DNA of 64,000 nucleotides from Dioscorea cayenensis subsp. rotundata (lineage: Eukaryota > Streptophyta > Magnoliopsida > Dioscoreales > Dioscoreaceae), in NCBI RefSeq assembly GCF_009730915.1, contig NC_052481.1, positions 4,154,001 through 4,218,000 of the forward strand. Direction: 5' to 3'. The notes beneath the pieces were generated by a model that saw nothing but the letters and a program-made list of their open reading frames with translations, did no database searches and was not told where the DNA came from. Shown piece after piece: positions 22,686 to 32,539 of the stretch; position 1 is the first letter of the stretch, and each line of letters opens with the position of its first letter. The position numbers and the translations under genes are program-made.

Positions 22686-24519
22686 TGATAAGTGCTTGTG
22701 TGATAAGAATAAGAAGTGTTCTTTCCTTATGATGAGCATTACTTTTATCGGGTTTTAATGCTAATATGTGTGTATTTATGCTACTTTCATGCAGATAGGG
22801 TTGTGAGGCCGAATATTAGAGAAAGAAGCCAATGTGGATCGTAAATGCACCAATTGGAGGAAATCTTGAGAAGGTTCAAACGCGGAGACATAAGTCGGGT
22901 TCGAAATGCGGGAATGTGTGCCAACCACCTCGTATTCAAGTTAGCACAACGATTTGGAGGGGCACAAGGGCAGTCACATTCAAGCATTCCGGCTTGTGCA
23001 TGTATAGCAAGATCTCACCAACATGTCCGTTATTGAACAAGCAAAACGATCTACGACGTAAACGTGTGCCCGTTTACGTTACCTCGATGAAAGCATGGAT
23101 TCGGGAGTGTTTTGGGCCGGTACTGTAGTAGGACACTGTAGCAGGTACTGTTTACAGCCGGCCGAAGAAGGATGAAAACAGAGAATCCATACGGGCGTGC
23201 GTTAATTCCACACGCCCGTGTGAAAAATCCACACGAGCACCAACATGGGCGTGTGGATTCCCGATTCTAGCCCTATTTAAAGCCGATTTCAGCACCGATA
23301 TCAGATCTTTTCTCCATCTTTTCCCCAACTTGAGAGAGAGCGGCGGCTAGGAATTGGGAGAGGTTCTACGGCTCCGACATCGCACTCCGTTTGGAAGAAG
23401 GTTAGTGGGAGAGCTTTCGTCGGCACCGATCTGGTGAGGTGTATCCTAGGCCGGACAAAGGGACCCTTGGGCGAGTAGGGGACTCTCCACAATACCATCG
23501 CCACGACTATCGAGGGATTTTCTATGGATACTTTGCTTTTACATTTGATTTCATTGATTGTAATTAGCTCCATGGAGAGCTAAACGTCCTAGTGGGTGCT
23601 TGGGTATTTGTAAACCCTAGGATGTATTCGTTTCATTGAACCTCTTTATTATGCTTTCAATTAATTGATGTTTTATTTGAGTTTCAATCTTTAGTGCTTG
23701 ATTGTATGAATACTCCCTTAGAGTGACACTAAGGTTGAGAGTTCTTGTTGTAACCCTTGTGAGTGAGTGACACACCACGAGAGTTAGACAAAGATAGATT
23801 GGAGAGGGTTGAGAGGGTGAGTCGAGAGGTAGCGGAACATCCCCTTTCCCCTCTGGTGTGATTTATTCTACCTCCATTTTCTCAAGTTCTTTGCGATCAT
23901 AGTAGAGTAAATGGGCTAAAGGATGACCTTTTGCTGGGGCTTAGTTGCGGGTGCAACGGAGTGAAGCGTTGAAGTGATTTTAGCACCTAGGGCTTAATTG
24001 TGGCTAGGGACCTTCCACCTGGACCAAAGGGTTAGGTCTACATCTAGGAAGAGGATTTATCACTTGGAATCACTAGAACTCATTGCAATTCTATACGAGT
24101 GTGAGGTTGAGAGGTTATTCAATTTCTCCTCCGGGACATGTACAGAGTTAGGCATGGTTAACCTTAGATTTGGGACCATGTATTTAAGGATCTCCACGAC
24201 TCATTATTGCATCAGTTAGAAAGTATAATAGAGGGTTCTTGCACTTGAAACGATTGTCCTAGGCAGAACAATATCCGGTACCCCATTTATATCGATTGCC
24301 TTACCTTCTCCTTTACTTGTGCTTTCTTTCTTATTCTTTTACTTTTGTTATTTCACATCTTGTCACAAATATATCACTATTTATTTTTCACTTAGTTAAG
24401 AAACAATTTAAGTGTTTTTATTCCCTACTCCCTGTGGATACGATACCCCATTCATCTGGGATTTTATTACTTCAACAAACTCGTGCACTTACGGGACATA
24501 TGCAAGGGGCGTTGTCAAA
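22686..24519 (+). mobile_element. Solo LTR nested in the Harbinger element, about 1.83 kb
   Basis: The segment starts TGATAAGTGCTTGTG and contains a typical long-LTR layout: CACACGCCCGTGTG motifs (23190-23260), a UTR-like region, and near the end ACTCCCTGTGGATACGATACC and CAACAAACTCGTGCACTT. ATATT flanks it at 22681-22685 and 24520-24524. The last bases read GTCAAA, two past a canonical CA, so the exact 3' border is uncertain. No protein coding is supported. The plus orientation is inferred from the direction of the U5-like end. Confidence 0.65.
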
Positions 24520-24677
24520 ATATTGACCTGTGCTTGAGAATGCTTAATTGGTATATGCTTTGTAGAAGATAAACAAGTATCATGACTATTTATTTTTCTT
24601 TTTAGGAATCATTTTTATAGTCAAGAATTCTAGTGTGGTGTATAAGGGCACAAATTCATAATCATATCCTCTTAAAA

Positions 24678-25735
24678 ATGGCTTCAAAACTAGAACCCAG
24701 AAGAGCTGCAGGTGGGATAGATTTAAGTGATGGAAATGCAGTTGTATCTGAAACTATTTCAAAAGCTAGATGGGATGACATAAAGACTGAATCGTTATTA
24801 AAGATATGTGTTGAGGAGGTTCAAGCTGATAATAGGCGCCACACCCACTTCACAAAAGAAGGATGGAAAAATATCATGGCAAAATTTTCTTTGAGAACAT
24901 GGGTAAGTTATAACTACAAGAAATTAAAAAATAAATGGGACATACTAAAGAAAGAATTCTCCATGTAGGCAAAGCTAGTGGAGCACCAGACAAGCCTTGG
25001 CTAGGACCCTATTAAGTGGACAATTGTGGCAAGCGATGAATGGTGGGAAAGAAAAAGACAAGTGAGCTTACAAAAATTATTTATTCATCTAATTCTTATG
25101 TTATTATTATCTTGGAGTAATTATAATAAATTGTCTTTGTTTTATTGCATTGTTTGCAACAGGAAAACCCAGAATATTTGAAATGGCGAAATGAGGGTCC
25201 AAAACTCCTAGACATGATGGAGATTTATTTTAAAGATGTGGTAGCGATAGGGTACATGGCAATGGTGCCATATGCAGACCCATCTACTGACAATGAAGTT
25301 TCTAATCATGATGTTCATAATGAGATGAATGAAAGAGAAACAAATGCAGACAACTTTCACATTGGCGATGCAACTCCTGAACAATGTAATGATACCCCAA
25401 GGCCTGAAACTAGCACATCACAAGATAAGAAGAAATGAACACTTCACGAAAAGAAAGAAAAAGTGCAACGGACAAATTACAAGAATCATTCGATCGTCTT
25501 ATGTCTGGGATGGATAAAAGCTGAAGACGAGGATCTCTATAGTATTGGCAAATGCATGGATTTGTTAGACATGATGCCCGGGGTTGAACGAGGGAGCCCA
25601 GAGTACTACCTCATGGTCAGGATGTTTGCAAGGAAAACTTATAGAGAGACCTTCGTGCACCTAATGAATAGGGATCCATTACTTGTTAAGGGCTGGTTGA
25701 ACATATTCAATATGGACAACATCGACCGATTTTAA
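24678..25735 (+). pseudogene. Harbinger Myb/SANT-like DNA-binding protein, decayed
   Basis: From ATG at 24678 the first exon holds a Myb/SANT-like domain (ARWDDIKTESLLKICVEEVQ, HTHFTKEGWKNIMAKF, NYKKLKNKWDILKKEF), as in plant L10-interacting MYB domain-like proteins and Harbinger ORF1. After an in-frame TAG at 24966 the similarity continues (IVASDEWWERKRQ) to a GT donor at about 25061; the next exon starts after TTTGCAACAG at 25163 (ENPEYLKWRNEGPKLLDMME). The C-terminal part needs a frame change near 25436 and ends SPEYYLMVRMFARKTYRETF and a stop at 25735. In this family the protein partners the nuclease and helps it bind transposon ends in the nucleus. Two stops and a frameshift make this copy non-functional. 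Confidence 0.85.
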
Positions 25736-26090
25736 CTTTAACAATAGTGCATTTATCCTTATATATGTTTGCACTTGTTCGCTATGTTGAACGTAGTTTG
25801 TTTTTGTGTTGAAGTTGTTGCTTTGAACTTAGTTCTCATGCTTATTTATAATTTGTTTTGTTAAACTTGTTTCTTATGCCTTTGGATTTGTTGAATATTT
25901 GTTAGAAACATTTGTTGTGTTAAACTTGTTTCTTATGTCTTTGGATTTGTTGAATATTTGTTAGAAACATTTGTTGTGTTAAACTTGTTTCTTATGGCTT
26001 AAGATTTGCTGAATTTTTTTTTGTTACGTGTTTGCCTTGTATGTTATCGTATTTATCATTTATTATGGTTTATGTAGGTATAACTAGACA

Positions 26091-27425
26091 ATGGATTTTG
26101 TGTCTGACTCAAATACAGAATTGAATGAGAGGATATCTGATTCAGAAGATGAAGATAGCAATTTGGATTTCTCATGGGAATTACTTGGAAAGATATATGC
26201 AGGTGCAGCAGTTGCACAATATCAATATATGAAGTTAATGTTAAAGAATGAGAAAAGAACATCTTCCGTGACTGGTCACATGTGGGTCAATGAGATACTG
26301 AATGGATCTGCAAATCGATTCTTTGAGCAATTTTGTATGCAAAAGTCTGTATTTAGGTGTTTGGTGACTGAACTTACTCAAAAGTATGGTCTACAACATA
26401 CGAGAAATGTCACCGCTGAAGAAGCAGTACTAATATTCTTATATACAATTGGACAAGGAGTTACTTGTAGAAATGTGGAAGAGAGGTTTCAACATTCTGG
26501 AGAGATAGTGCATCGACAGTTTCATTGAGTGTTGAAAGCTGTCCACAAACTTGAAAATGATATCATTAGACTAGTAGATAGGAATTTCAGAGATGTGGCG
26601 GAGCACATCCATGGTGATGATCGATATTGGCCTTACTTCAAAGATTGCATTGGAGCAATTGATGGAACACATGTGGCAATGTCCCCGCTGACAAACAAAT
26701 CCCGTTCATGAATAGGAAAGGGTACACATCAACCAATATTTTAGCTGTATGTGACTTCAATATGTGTTTCACATATGCACTTATTGGTTGGGAGGGATCG
26801 GCGCACGACACACGTATTCTACTTGATGTTTTACAAAATCCATCTATGAAGTTTCCTCAACCACCAGAAGGTTCGTAATTACCTAAAATAAATTTTAATT
26901 TCTACTTCTACTTTCTTATTTTTTTAATTATATCTTTTGATTATATTTTTTGTAGGAAAATATTACCTTGTGGATTCTGGATATCCTACCATGAAAGGGT
27001 TTCTAGGGCCATATAAGAGTGAAAGGTATCACATTCCACAATTTAAGATGTCTCGTGCTTCTAGGTCTCCTAATGAAGTATTCAACTATCATCACTCTAG
27101 TCTGAGGAGTGTTATTGAAAGAACATTTCGGGTTTGTAAGGCAAGATGGAGGATTCTACAAAATATGACCACGTACACAATGAAGGTACAATTTCAAATT
27201 ATATGGGCATGTTTTGCTCTACATAGTTATATTCGAAGAATGGGAAACAATTATTTAGATTCTCTTGAGGGCCTTGAAGACATTAACCAATTCCAAGAAA
27301 GAGAATTGGGCTTTGAGGATGATGGTGAAAGTTCATGGCAACAACCAACCAATGAAGACACCAAACAAATGATTAGAGTTAGAAACACTATTCGGAATCA
27401 ACTCTCCAATCAAGGTACAAGTTGA
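26091..27425 (+). pseudogene. HARBI1-like transposase (DDE superfamily nuclease), decayed
   Basis: Two exons can be traced: 26091 to about 26870 and about 26956-27425, with a GT...TTTTTTGTAG intron between. The N-terminal part is helical (TAEEAVLIFLYTIGQGVTCR). The DDE residues are visible: D in [10 protein letters not shown] (about 26655), D in [12 protein letters not shown] (about 26800) and E in [18 protein letters not shown] (about 27115). The end contains [19 protein letters not shown] at 26526 replaces what is normally an arginine after RQFH, and one base is missing near 26690, just after GTHVAMS, so the frame changes there. Otherwise the protein is well preserved, suggesting fairly recent activity before inactivation. 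Confidence 0.9.
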
Positions 27426-27677
27426 TTTTGCAATGTTTGTAAAAATGTTGTTATGGGTATTGTGAGTGTTAAAAAATCATTTGTATTCTTGTTATTAATT
27501 GTTGTATTGGTTGTTGTAGTTGTTAAAGCATATTAATATTGTTGTTGTTGTTATGGTAAAATATGCAATCTACTTGTAAGATGTTATTTAATGCGAATTT
27601 TATTGTACTAGTACTTAACAATATTGTTCCTCCATTGTAGAAATTATTAGTTGAATATTTATTATCATAATGTATTA

Positions 27678-27697
27678 AAAATAATAATAATAATAAT

Positions 27698-27730
<33 letters not shown>

Positions 27731-27890
27731 AATAATAATAAGAACAACAAAAAAAACAATAACAACAACAACAACAATAATAATAATAATAATAAGAACA
27801 ACAACAAAAAAAAACAATAACAACAACAATAATAATAGCCCTCATAATAATAATAATAGTAGTAATAATAATAATAATAATACATTTAAT
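27678..27890. repeat. (AAT)n/(AAC)n compound trinucleotide array
   Basis: About 210 bases of interleaved AAT and AAC triplets, with a few AGA and AAA interruptions, lie 250 bases after the transposase stop within the Harbinger element. Long Asn/Tyr/Leu frames here are translations of the repeat. Confidence 0.9.
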
Positions 27891-28185
27891 TATAAAAATA
27901 ACAATAGTGACAAATATTATTTATTTGTTAACTAAGGCATGTGAGTAATGTATAATTATTGAGTTATTATCATAATTCAGTAAAAAAGCATTTTAGTAAT
28001 TTCTCGCTATATAAGTACTTTTGAAATAAACATCCAAACATTTTCACAACTGGAAAAGTGCTTCTGAATCTACTACATACAAACAAAAAGATATACATAA
28101 ACACTTAACTTACTTTAAAAGTATTCTTTCCAAAAAGTGCTTTAAAAAAGCACTTTTATTAAAAGCCAATCGAAACGAGCCCTTA

Positions 28186-28930
28186 GAAAGAAATCTTATC
28201 TCACTACTCAAGAAGAAAAGGAAGATATGGCAGCAATTTCGTACTCTTCTACAGTTGGGAGTCTCATGTATGCTATGATATGTACCCGGCAAGATATTGC
28301 TCATGCAGTTGGTTTAGTCGGCATATTTCTCTCTAATCCAAGTAGAGTTCACTAGGAGGCTGTGAAGTGGATCTTTAGATATATGAGAGGTACTTCCAAG
28401 ATGTGTTTAGGTTTTGGAGGTTCAGAACCAATTCTAGAAGGATACACAGATGCAAATATGGCAGACGACCTTGATAATAGAAAGTCAACTTCATGGTTTG
28501 TGTTTACTTTTGCAGGGGAAACTATTTTATGGCAATCCAAATTGAAAAAATGTATAGCTTTATCCACCACTGAAGTATAGTATATTTCTTTAAGTGAAGC
28601 AGGCAAAAAAAATGCTTTGGATGAAAATATTTCTTCAAGAATTGGGCTTGAAACAAGATGAATATATAGTTAATTTTGATAGATAGAGTACATTGGAATT
28701 AAGAAAAAATGTCACATATCATTGTTGCACTAAGCATATTGATGTGAGGTACCATTGGATTCGTAATGCCATAAACAAGCAAGAAATATATCTAAAGAAG
28801 ATTTTCACTAATAAAAATTCAGCTAATATATTGACTAAAGCGGTGACTCCTGATAAACATCAGTTCTGTACCAAAACAGTGGGACTGAGTTGTAAATAAG
28901 GAGTTGAAGTGTGGACATTTCCCCATGGGC
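28186..28930 (+). pseudogene. Copia RNase H domain, decayed
   Basis: After the Harbinger end, copia sequence resumes: SSTVGSLMYAMICTRQDIAH, AVKWIFRYMRGTSKMCLGF, LEGYTDANMADDLDNRKSTS, and LWQSKLKKCIALSTTEV (28362-28580). This is the RNase H part of copia pol (the Y-x-D-A-D/N-x-A-x-D and S-T-S motifs). Further downstream CTKHIDVRYHWIRNAI and ANILTKAV (28731-28845) mark the C-terminus. Several stops and frame changes interrupt it. Confidence 0.9.
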
Positions 28931-28943
28931 TGGAGGGGGAGAT
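28929..28943 (+). other. Polypurine tract of the copia element
   Basis: GCTGGAGGGGGAGAT lies immediately before the 3' LTR start TGTTGGTTT, the place where plus-strand DNA synthesis is primed. Confidence 0.8.
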
Positions 28944-29461
28944 TGTTGGTTTGGTGGCCAAACTTTGATCCAGCCCATTTATTATTAATAAATAAAGACA
29001 AGGGAAAAATACAAAAGAAACCCTAAACATAAATATGTGGGTATGGAGAAGGCGGCCAATCAAAGAAAAAAAGAAAAAGTAGCATGGTTTTGTTCTCTGT
29101 GTGCATTTGAAGGAGGAAGACGAAGAAAGCATCTCTTCTTCTATTGAATCCTAATCAAATTAGCAAGTTTGTTTGGAGCAATCTTGGAAGGTAATTTCTC
29201 TAGTTTTTTCTTGGTGTGATCATTTAAGAAAGGGGTTTTCTAGAGATATTATTTGTATATTATTGGTGGTGATCTCAAGTGTAAATTTGCTTAAGGATTT
29301 TTTGTACTTGTTGATTTTGATAGTGGATTTGATTCGGAACAGGAGGGGTTTTCACATAAATTTTTGCGATTGCTTGATTGATTACATTTATTGTTCAATT
29401 TAGTACCCCAAATTATTCTATTTACATCAAAAAAAAAGAATTTACGGTGAAAAACTCAACA
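28944..29461 (+). repeat. 3' LTR of the copia element
   Basis: 518 bp, TGTTGGTTT...AACTCAACA, followed by the ACAAG target duplication (29462-29466). It keeps the LTR interior (about 29335-29395) that the 5' LTR has lost. The many point differences from the 5' LTR point to an old insertion. Confidence 0.93.
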
Positions 29462-29466
29462 ACAAG

Positions 29467-31380
29467 CTTATCAAAAATATATAGCTAAATATAAATTTTT
29501 ATAACATATATACACACAATAAATTTAAGGGTGAAAATGTAAATTATGTTAAATAAAGATGGTACAAATTCCACATTAAAAAGCCTTAAAAATTAATGAA
29601 AACTTCAAAGGAAATCCCTACCTTTAACAATATGTTATTGGTCAAAGTTTTATGTATGTTTAAATTATACATAAAATAATTTAAATTATAATTATAATTA
29701 AATATTTTAATTAAATAAATTCCTTTAATTATTATCCATTTTTAATTACTATACTTAAATATTTAAATAAAATAATACATGTAAACATTATCCACAAAAT
29801 GTTTTAGTTAAATGTTTTAATTAAATAATTCACTACAATTATTTAAAGCAAAAGTACAAATGTAATTTTCAAGCCAAATGAGACTCTTTCTGATTTTGGG
29901 GGGAATGAGATTCTTCAATGAGAAGGATTTCTACTCCTTAATGAAAATACTATTCACTCCGTTACTAGAGACCAAATAATGGCCAACGGTGAAAGGCAAA
30001 ATGATTACTATTTTAACATCGATGGTTACATTAGTCTAAACACACCCTTAAAGATTTGGACCACTTTTGTGAAGTACTATTATGTTTTTATGTATTCAAA
30101 GCTCCCTATTATATTTCCCTTGTAAATTTAATGATTACAGAGGCATTAGTTCAATCTCTACCATGGATATTGGACTTTTGGAATTCAAAAGGCAGCAAAC
30201 TAGTGTTGCAGTGCAACCATCTTTATTTTTTATATTCATTATGCTCTATAGTTTTATCTTTTAATTAACCAAATTAAGTTTGTTCTTGGTTTATAAATAA
30301 ATTCAATAAGTTAAATAACTTATGAGAATAAAATAACATGTTATTCTTTTGTAATTAAGTAATAATAAGTGTCACATGATCATAAGACTCATATATATAT
30401 ATATATATATATAATAGCAGCCATATTAAGAGAAATACTTCAATAGTATATCATAGGATAACAATCATGTAAGATATATGATGAATATAATGTTCTATGT
30501 ATCTAGGATAAGATTCATATTAGAACTATTTAACAATATTTCTTAATTAACTTGTAAAGAGTTAAGACATAAATAATTTATATTGAATAATGCTACCTCT
30601 AGTTGTATAATGTAAGTGTCAAGATAAGGATTATAATAATAATATTATTATTATGTAATTTGTGTACTTTATATGTAAACTAAGATATTTGATTTTGTAG
30701 ATTGTAGTTGTTGCTAGTAAATATTGAACAATGTTTAACATTATCTCTTAAAGAATGTACAAAATATTTAAAATTTAAAATGACTTTTTTCACTAATTAT
30801 GGAAAAATATTAATGAAACCATTATTACTAAGGTGTTATTGTTAACTTGTAAAAAAAAATAAAATTAAAGGAAAATGATTAAAGATTTTATTTTTTATAA
30901 GATTTTTTTTTTCATTTTGCAAAATTATATGATGGTTGTTTTGCTAAAATAATGTGTATGATTTCCTATTTTAAATTTGTATAATTTGGAAAGAAGAGAG
31001 AAAAAAATTATTTTTAATTCATTTACACTAGAGCAATTGGAGCTAAGAGATTAATAAAAACTTATTGGAGATTTATGATATGAACTTATTGTTGGTTCAT
31101 TGGTTGAATGCTAAAAAAATCTTAAAAGGTCCTCAGTTTAATTCTTTATGAAATTAATTGTAAGAGGTTTTTATTTTTATAGAACAATTAGAGCTAAGTG
31201 AGTCATAGAAACTTATTGGACATCTATAATCAAAAGTATTGTTGGTTCATTCGTTGAATGTTAAAATTTTTTTAAGAGATCTTCAATTCAACTCTTAACT
31301 CTTCTATTAAATGAACTCAAAGAGTTCTTATTTATTTATTATATCTAATTTTCATAGTTAAAGATACATGTGATGTGGTT
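29467..31380. other. Intergenic, very AT-rich, no gene
   Basis: Long A/T runs and an (AT)n run near 30391-30413. GGTCTTCAGTTTAA/GATCTTCAATTCAA-like phrases recur at about 31080-31150 and 31200-31290 (TTGTTGGTTCATT(G/C)GTTGAATG is present in both), a weak local duplication. The frames at 30056-30268 have no recognisable content. Confidence 0.5.
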
Positions 31381-31389
31381 TAAAAATTA

Positions 31390-32539
31390 GAATTCTAACC
31401 TAAACTCCTATCTTAGTGATCTGGAAAGAAGTTTAAAGAGAAGCTATTTGATTGGTTGATTAGGAAAGCACAACTCATATTAGAGATACACTTTAGAATG
31501 TTCAGGATTTTTTGAATCATAAAATTGAGTTTTGGGTTAACATTCTTATTCACAAATATAAGTATTTCAATTTTTGGACTCATTCAATTCTAGTTGGATG
31601 TTCATGTCTATTTAGAGGGCTCTACAAAACTACAAATGTTACTAAGCTGTATTTGTGTATAGAAATTATCAATCCTTTTAAAATGAGTGTGCTTTATGAC
31701 ATGGGCATTCAAAATTCATGGCTTCAATAATTGTTGCAATCTTGTGGTTGGTTGGGAAAGCCCAATGTGACAACATTTTCAACCAAAAAAAAAAAAAATC
31801 CCTAACTACAACCAACTTGGTAAATGGTTGTGGATCATGTTGAAGATTATAGCATTACTCCAAATCATTAGGCTTGGAAGAGTTTCTTCCTAATTAATAG
31901 ACCAAATCCTAGGAGTTATAGTATTTTTTCGACAACTTGCTGGAATATGGAAACAAGTAAAGGTGGAGTGGCCTTTTGCATTATTGACCATAATGCTTGA
32001 GTTTGTATTGCAAGAAGCTGTTGTTTAGAGGTTAGATAGAGGCTGGATGTGGGAATGAAAGTGCTACTAATTGCTCTGACATATGCCAGCCATTCCAACT
32101 TAAAGCTAACAAACTTGTTTCTCAACTGCCAAGAAACTTTGAGATGGGTGGAAGGTTTGGAGGATGAAGGTCATGGATGTTCGTGGGACATGATGTCTAG
32201 ACTTTAGCAGGAGCTTTTAAAGTTGAAATTTCCAAAGGCTTGTCTCATTCCATAGAGTTGGAATCAAACAACAGCTACCTTGGCTAGGCATGGTGCTAAT
32301 ATGGTCCACTTATTTTTGTTCCATAGGGGAATGGAGAAACCCAAGTGGTTAATGCGGATGATGGAAAAGATAGGCTATTCCTTCTAAGTTGTTGTTGCTA
32401 TAGTTCTCTTTGTCCTTGCCTTGCCTTGCCTTGCTTGTGGGTGTTCTTCAACCTCTGTTTTTTTTTAGTTTTTTTACCTTTGTCTTAGCTACTTTGTAGC
32501 CCTTTTTTCAAAAAATAAAAATAAAAATAAAAATAAAAA
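31390..32539 (+). pseudogene. LINE 3' remnant: RT C-terminal and RNase H-like domain, then A-rich tail
   Basis: The plus strand reads NHKIEFWVNILIHKY and LFRGLYKTTNV (31515-31650), resembling the post-RT part of plant LINE polyproteins. Then comes an RNase H-like (RVT_3) stretch with TSKGGVAFCIIDHN (31949-31990), LLIALTYASHSNLKLTNLFL (32060-32120), NCQETLRWVEGLEDEGHGCS and WNQTTATLARHGANMVHLFL (32258-32320). Stops and frame changes are frequent. The (AAAAT)n run at 32509-32539 is the expected LINE tail. No 5' part is present, consistent with 5' truncation. Confidence 0.75.

Larger units (their letters stand above)
20615..28182 (+). mobile_element. PIF/Harbinger transposon with both canonical genes, 7.57 kb including a nested LTR
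   Basis: It inserted at a TTA in the copia gene; TTA remains at 20612-20614 and 28183-28185. Its ends GGTGTTGTTTGGATAAGC and (reverse complement) GGGCTCGTTTCGATTGGC match at 12 of 18 positions. Joining the copia flanks restores continuous coding similarity (HFTL then RKKSY). It carries the two genes of an autonomous Harbinger in the same orientation: a Myb/SANT-like protein (24678-25735) and a HARBI1-like DDE nuclease (26091-27425). About 20870-22685 is a non-coding leader, with GC-richer UTR-like DNA near 20870-20970. A solo LTR (about 22686-24519) separates leader and genes. Confidence 0.93.
12030..29461 (+). mobile_element. Ty1/copia LTR retrotransposon, complete outline with nested insertions
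   Basis: Two related LTRs (12030-12705 and 28944-29461) begin TGTTGGTTT and end AACTCAACA. The 5-bp duplication ACAAG lies at 12025-12029 and 29462-29466, so both outer ends are original. A primer binding site follows the 5' LTR and a purine tract precedes the 3' LTR. Between them, in copia order, are Gag, protease, integrase, reverse transcriptase and RNase H pieces on the plus strand. Three later insertions interrupt it: 14924-18917, about 19109-19970 and 20615-28182. Without these it would be about 5 kb, the usual copia size. Many stops and frameshifts show it is long dead. Confidence 0.95.

Noticed and set aside
27523-27935. Long poly-Asn, poly-Leu and poly-Tyr open frames
   Set aside because: They are six-frame translations of the AAT/AAC trinucleotide array.
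29520-30050. A MITE between TTAAGGGTG (29524) and CACACCCTTAA (30040)
   Set aside because: Only the first six or so bases pair, with no convincing inverted repeat beyond them and an AT-rich background that makes this likely by chance.
31080-31300. Tandem gene-like duplication (TTGTTGGTTCATT phrases)
   Set aside because: Just two weakly matching AT-rich segments without a coding frame.
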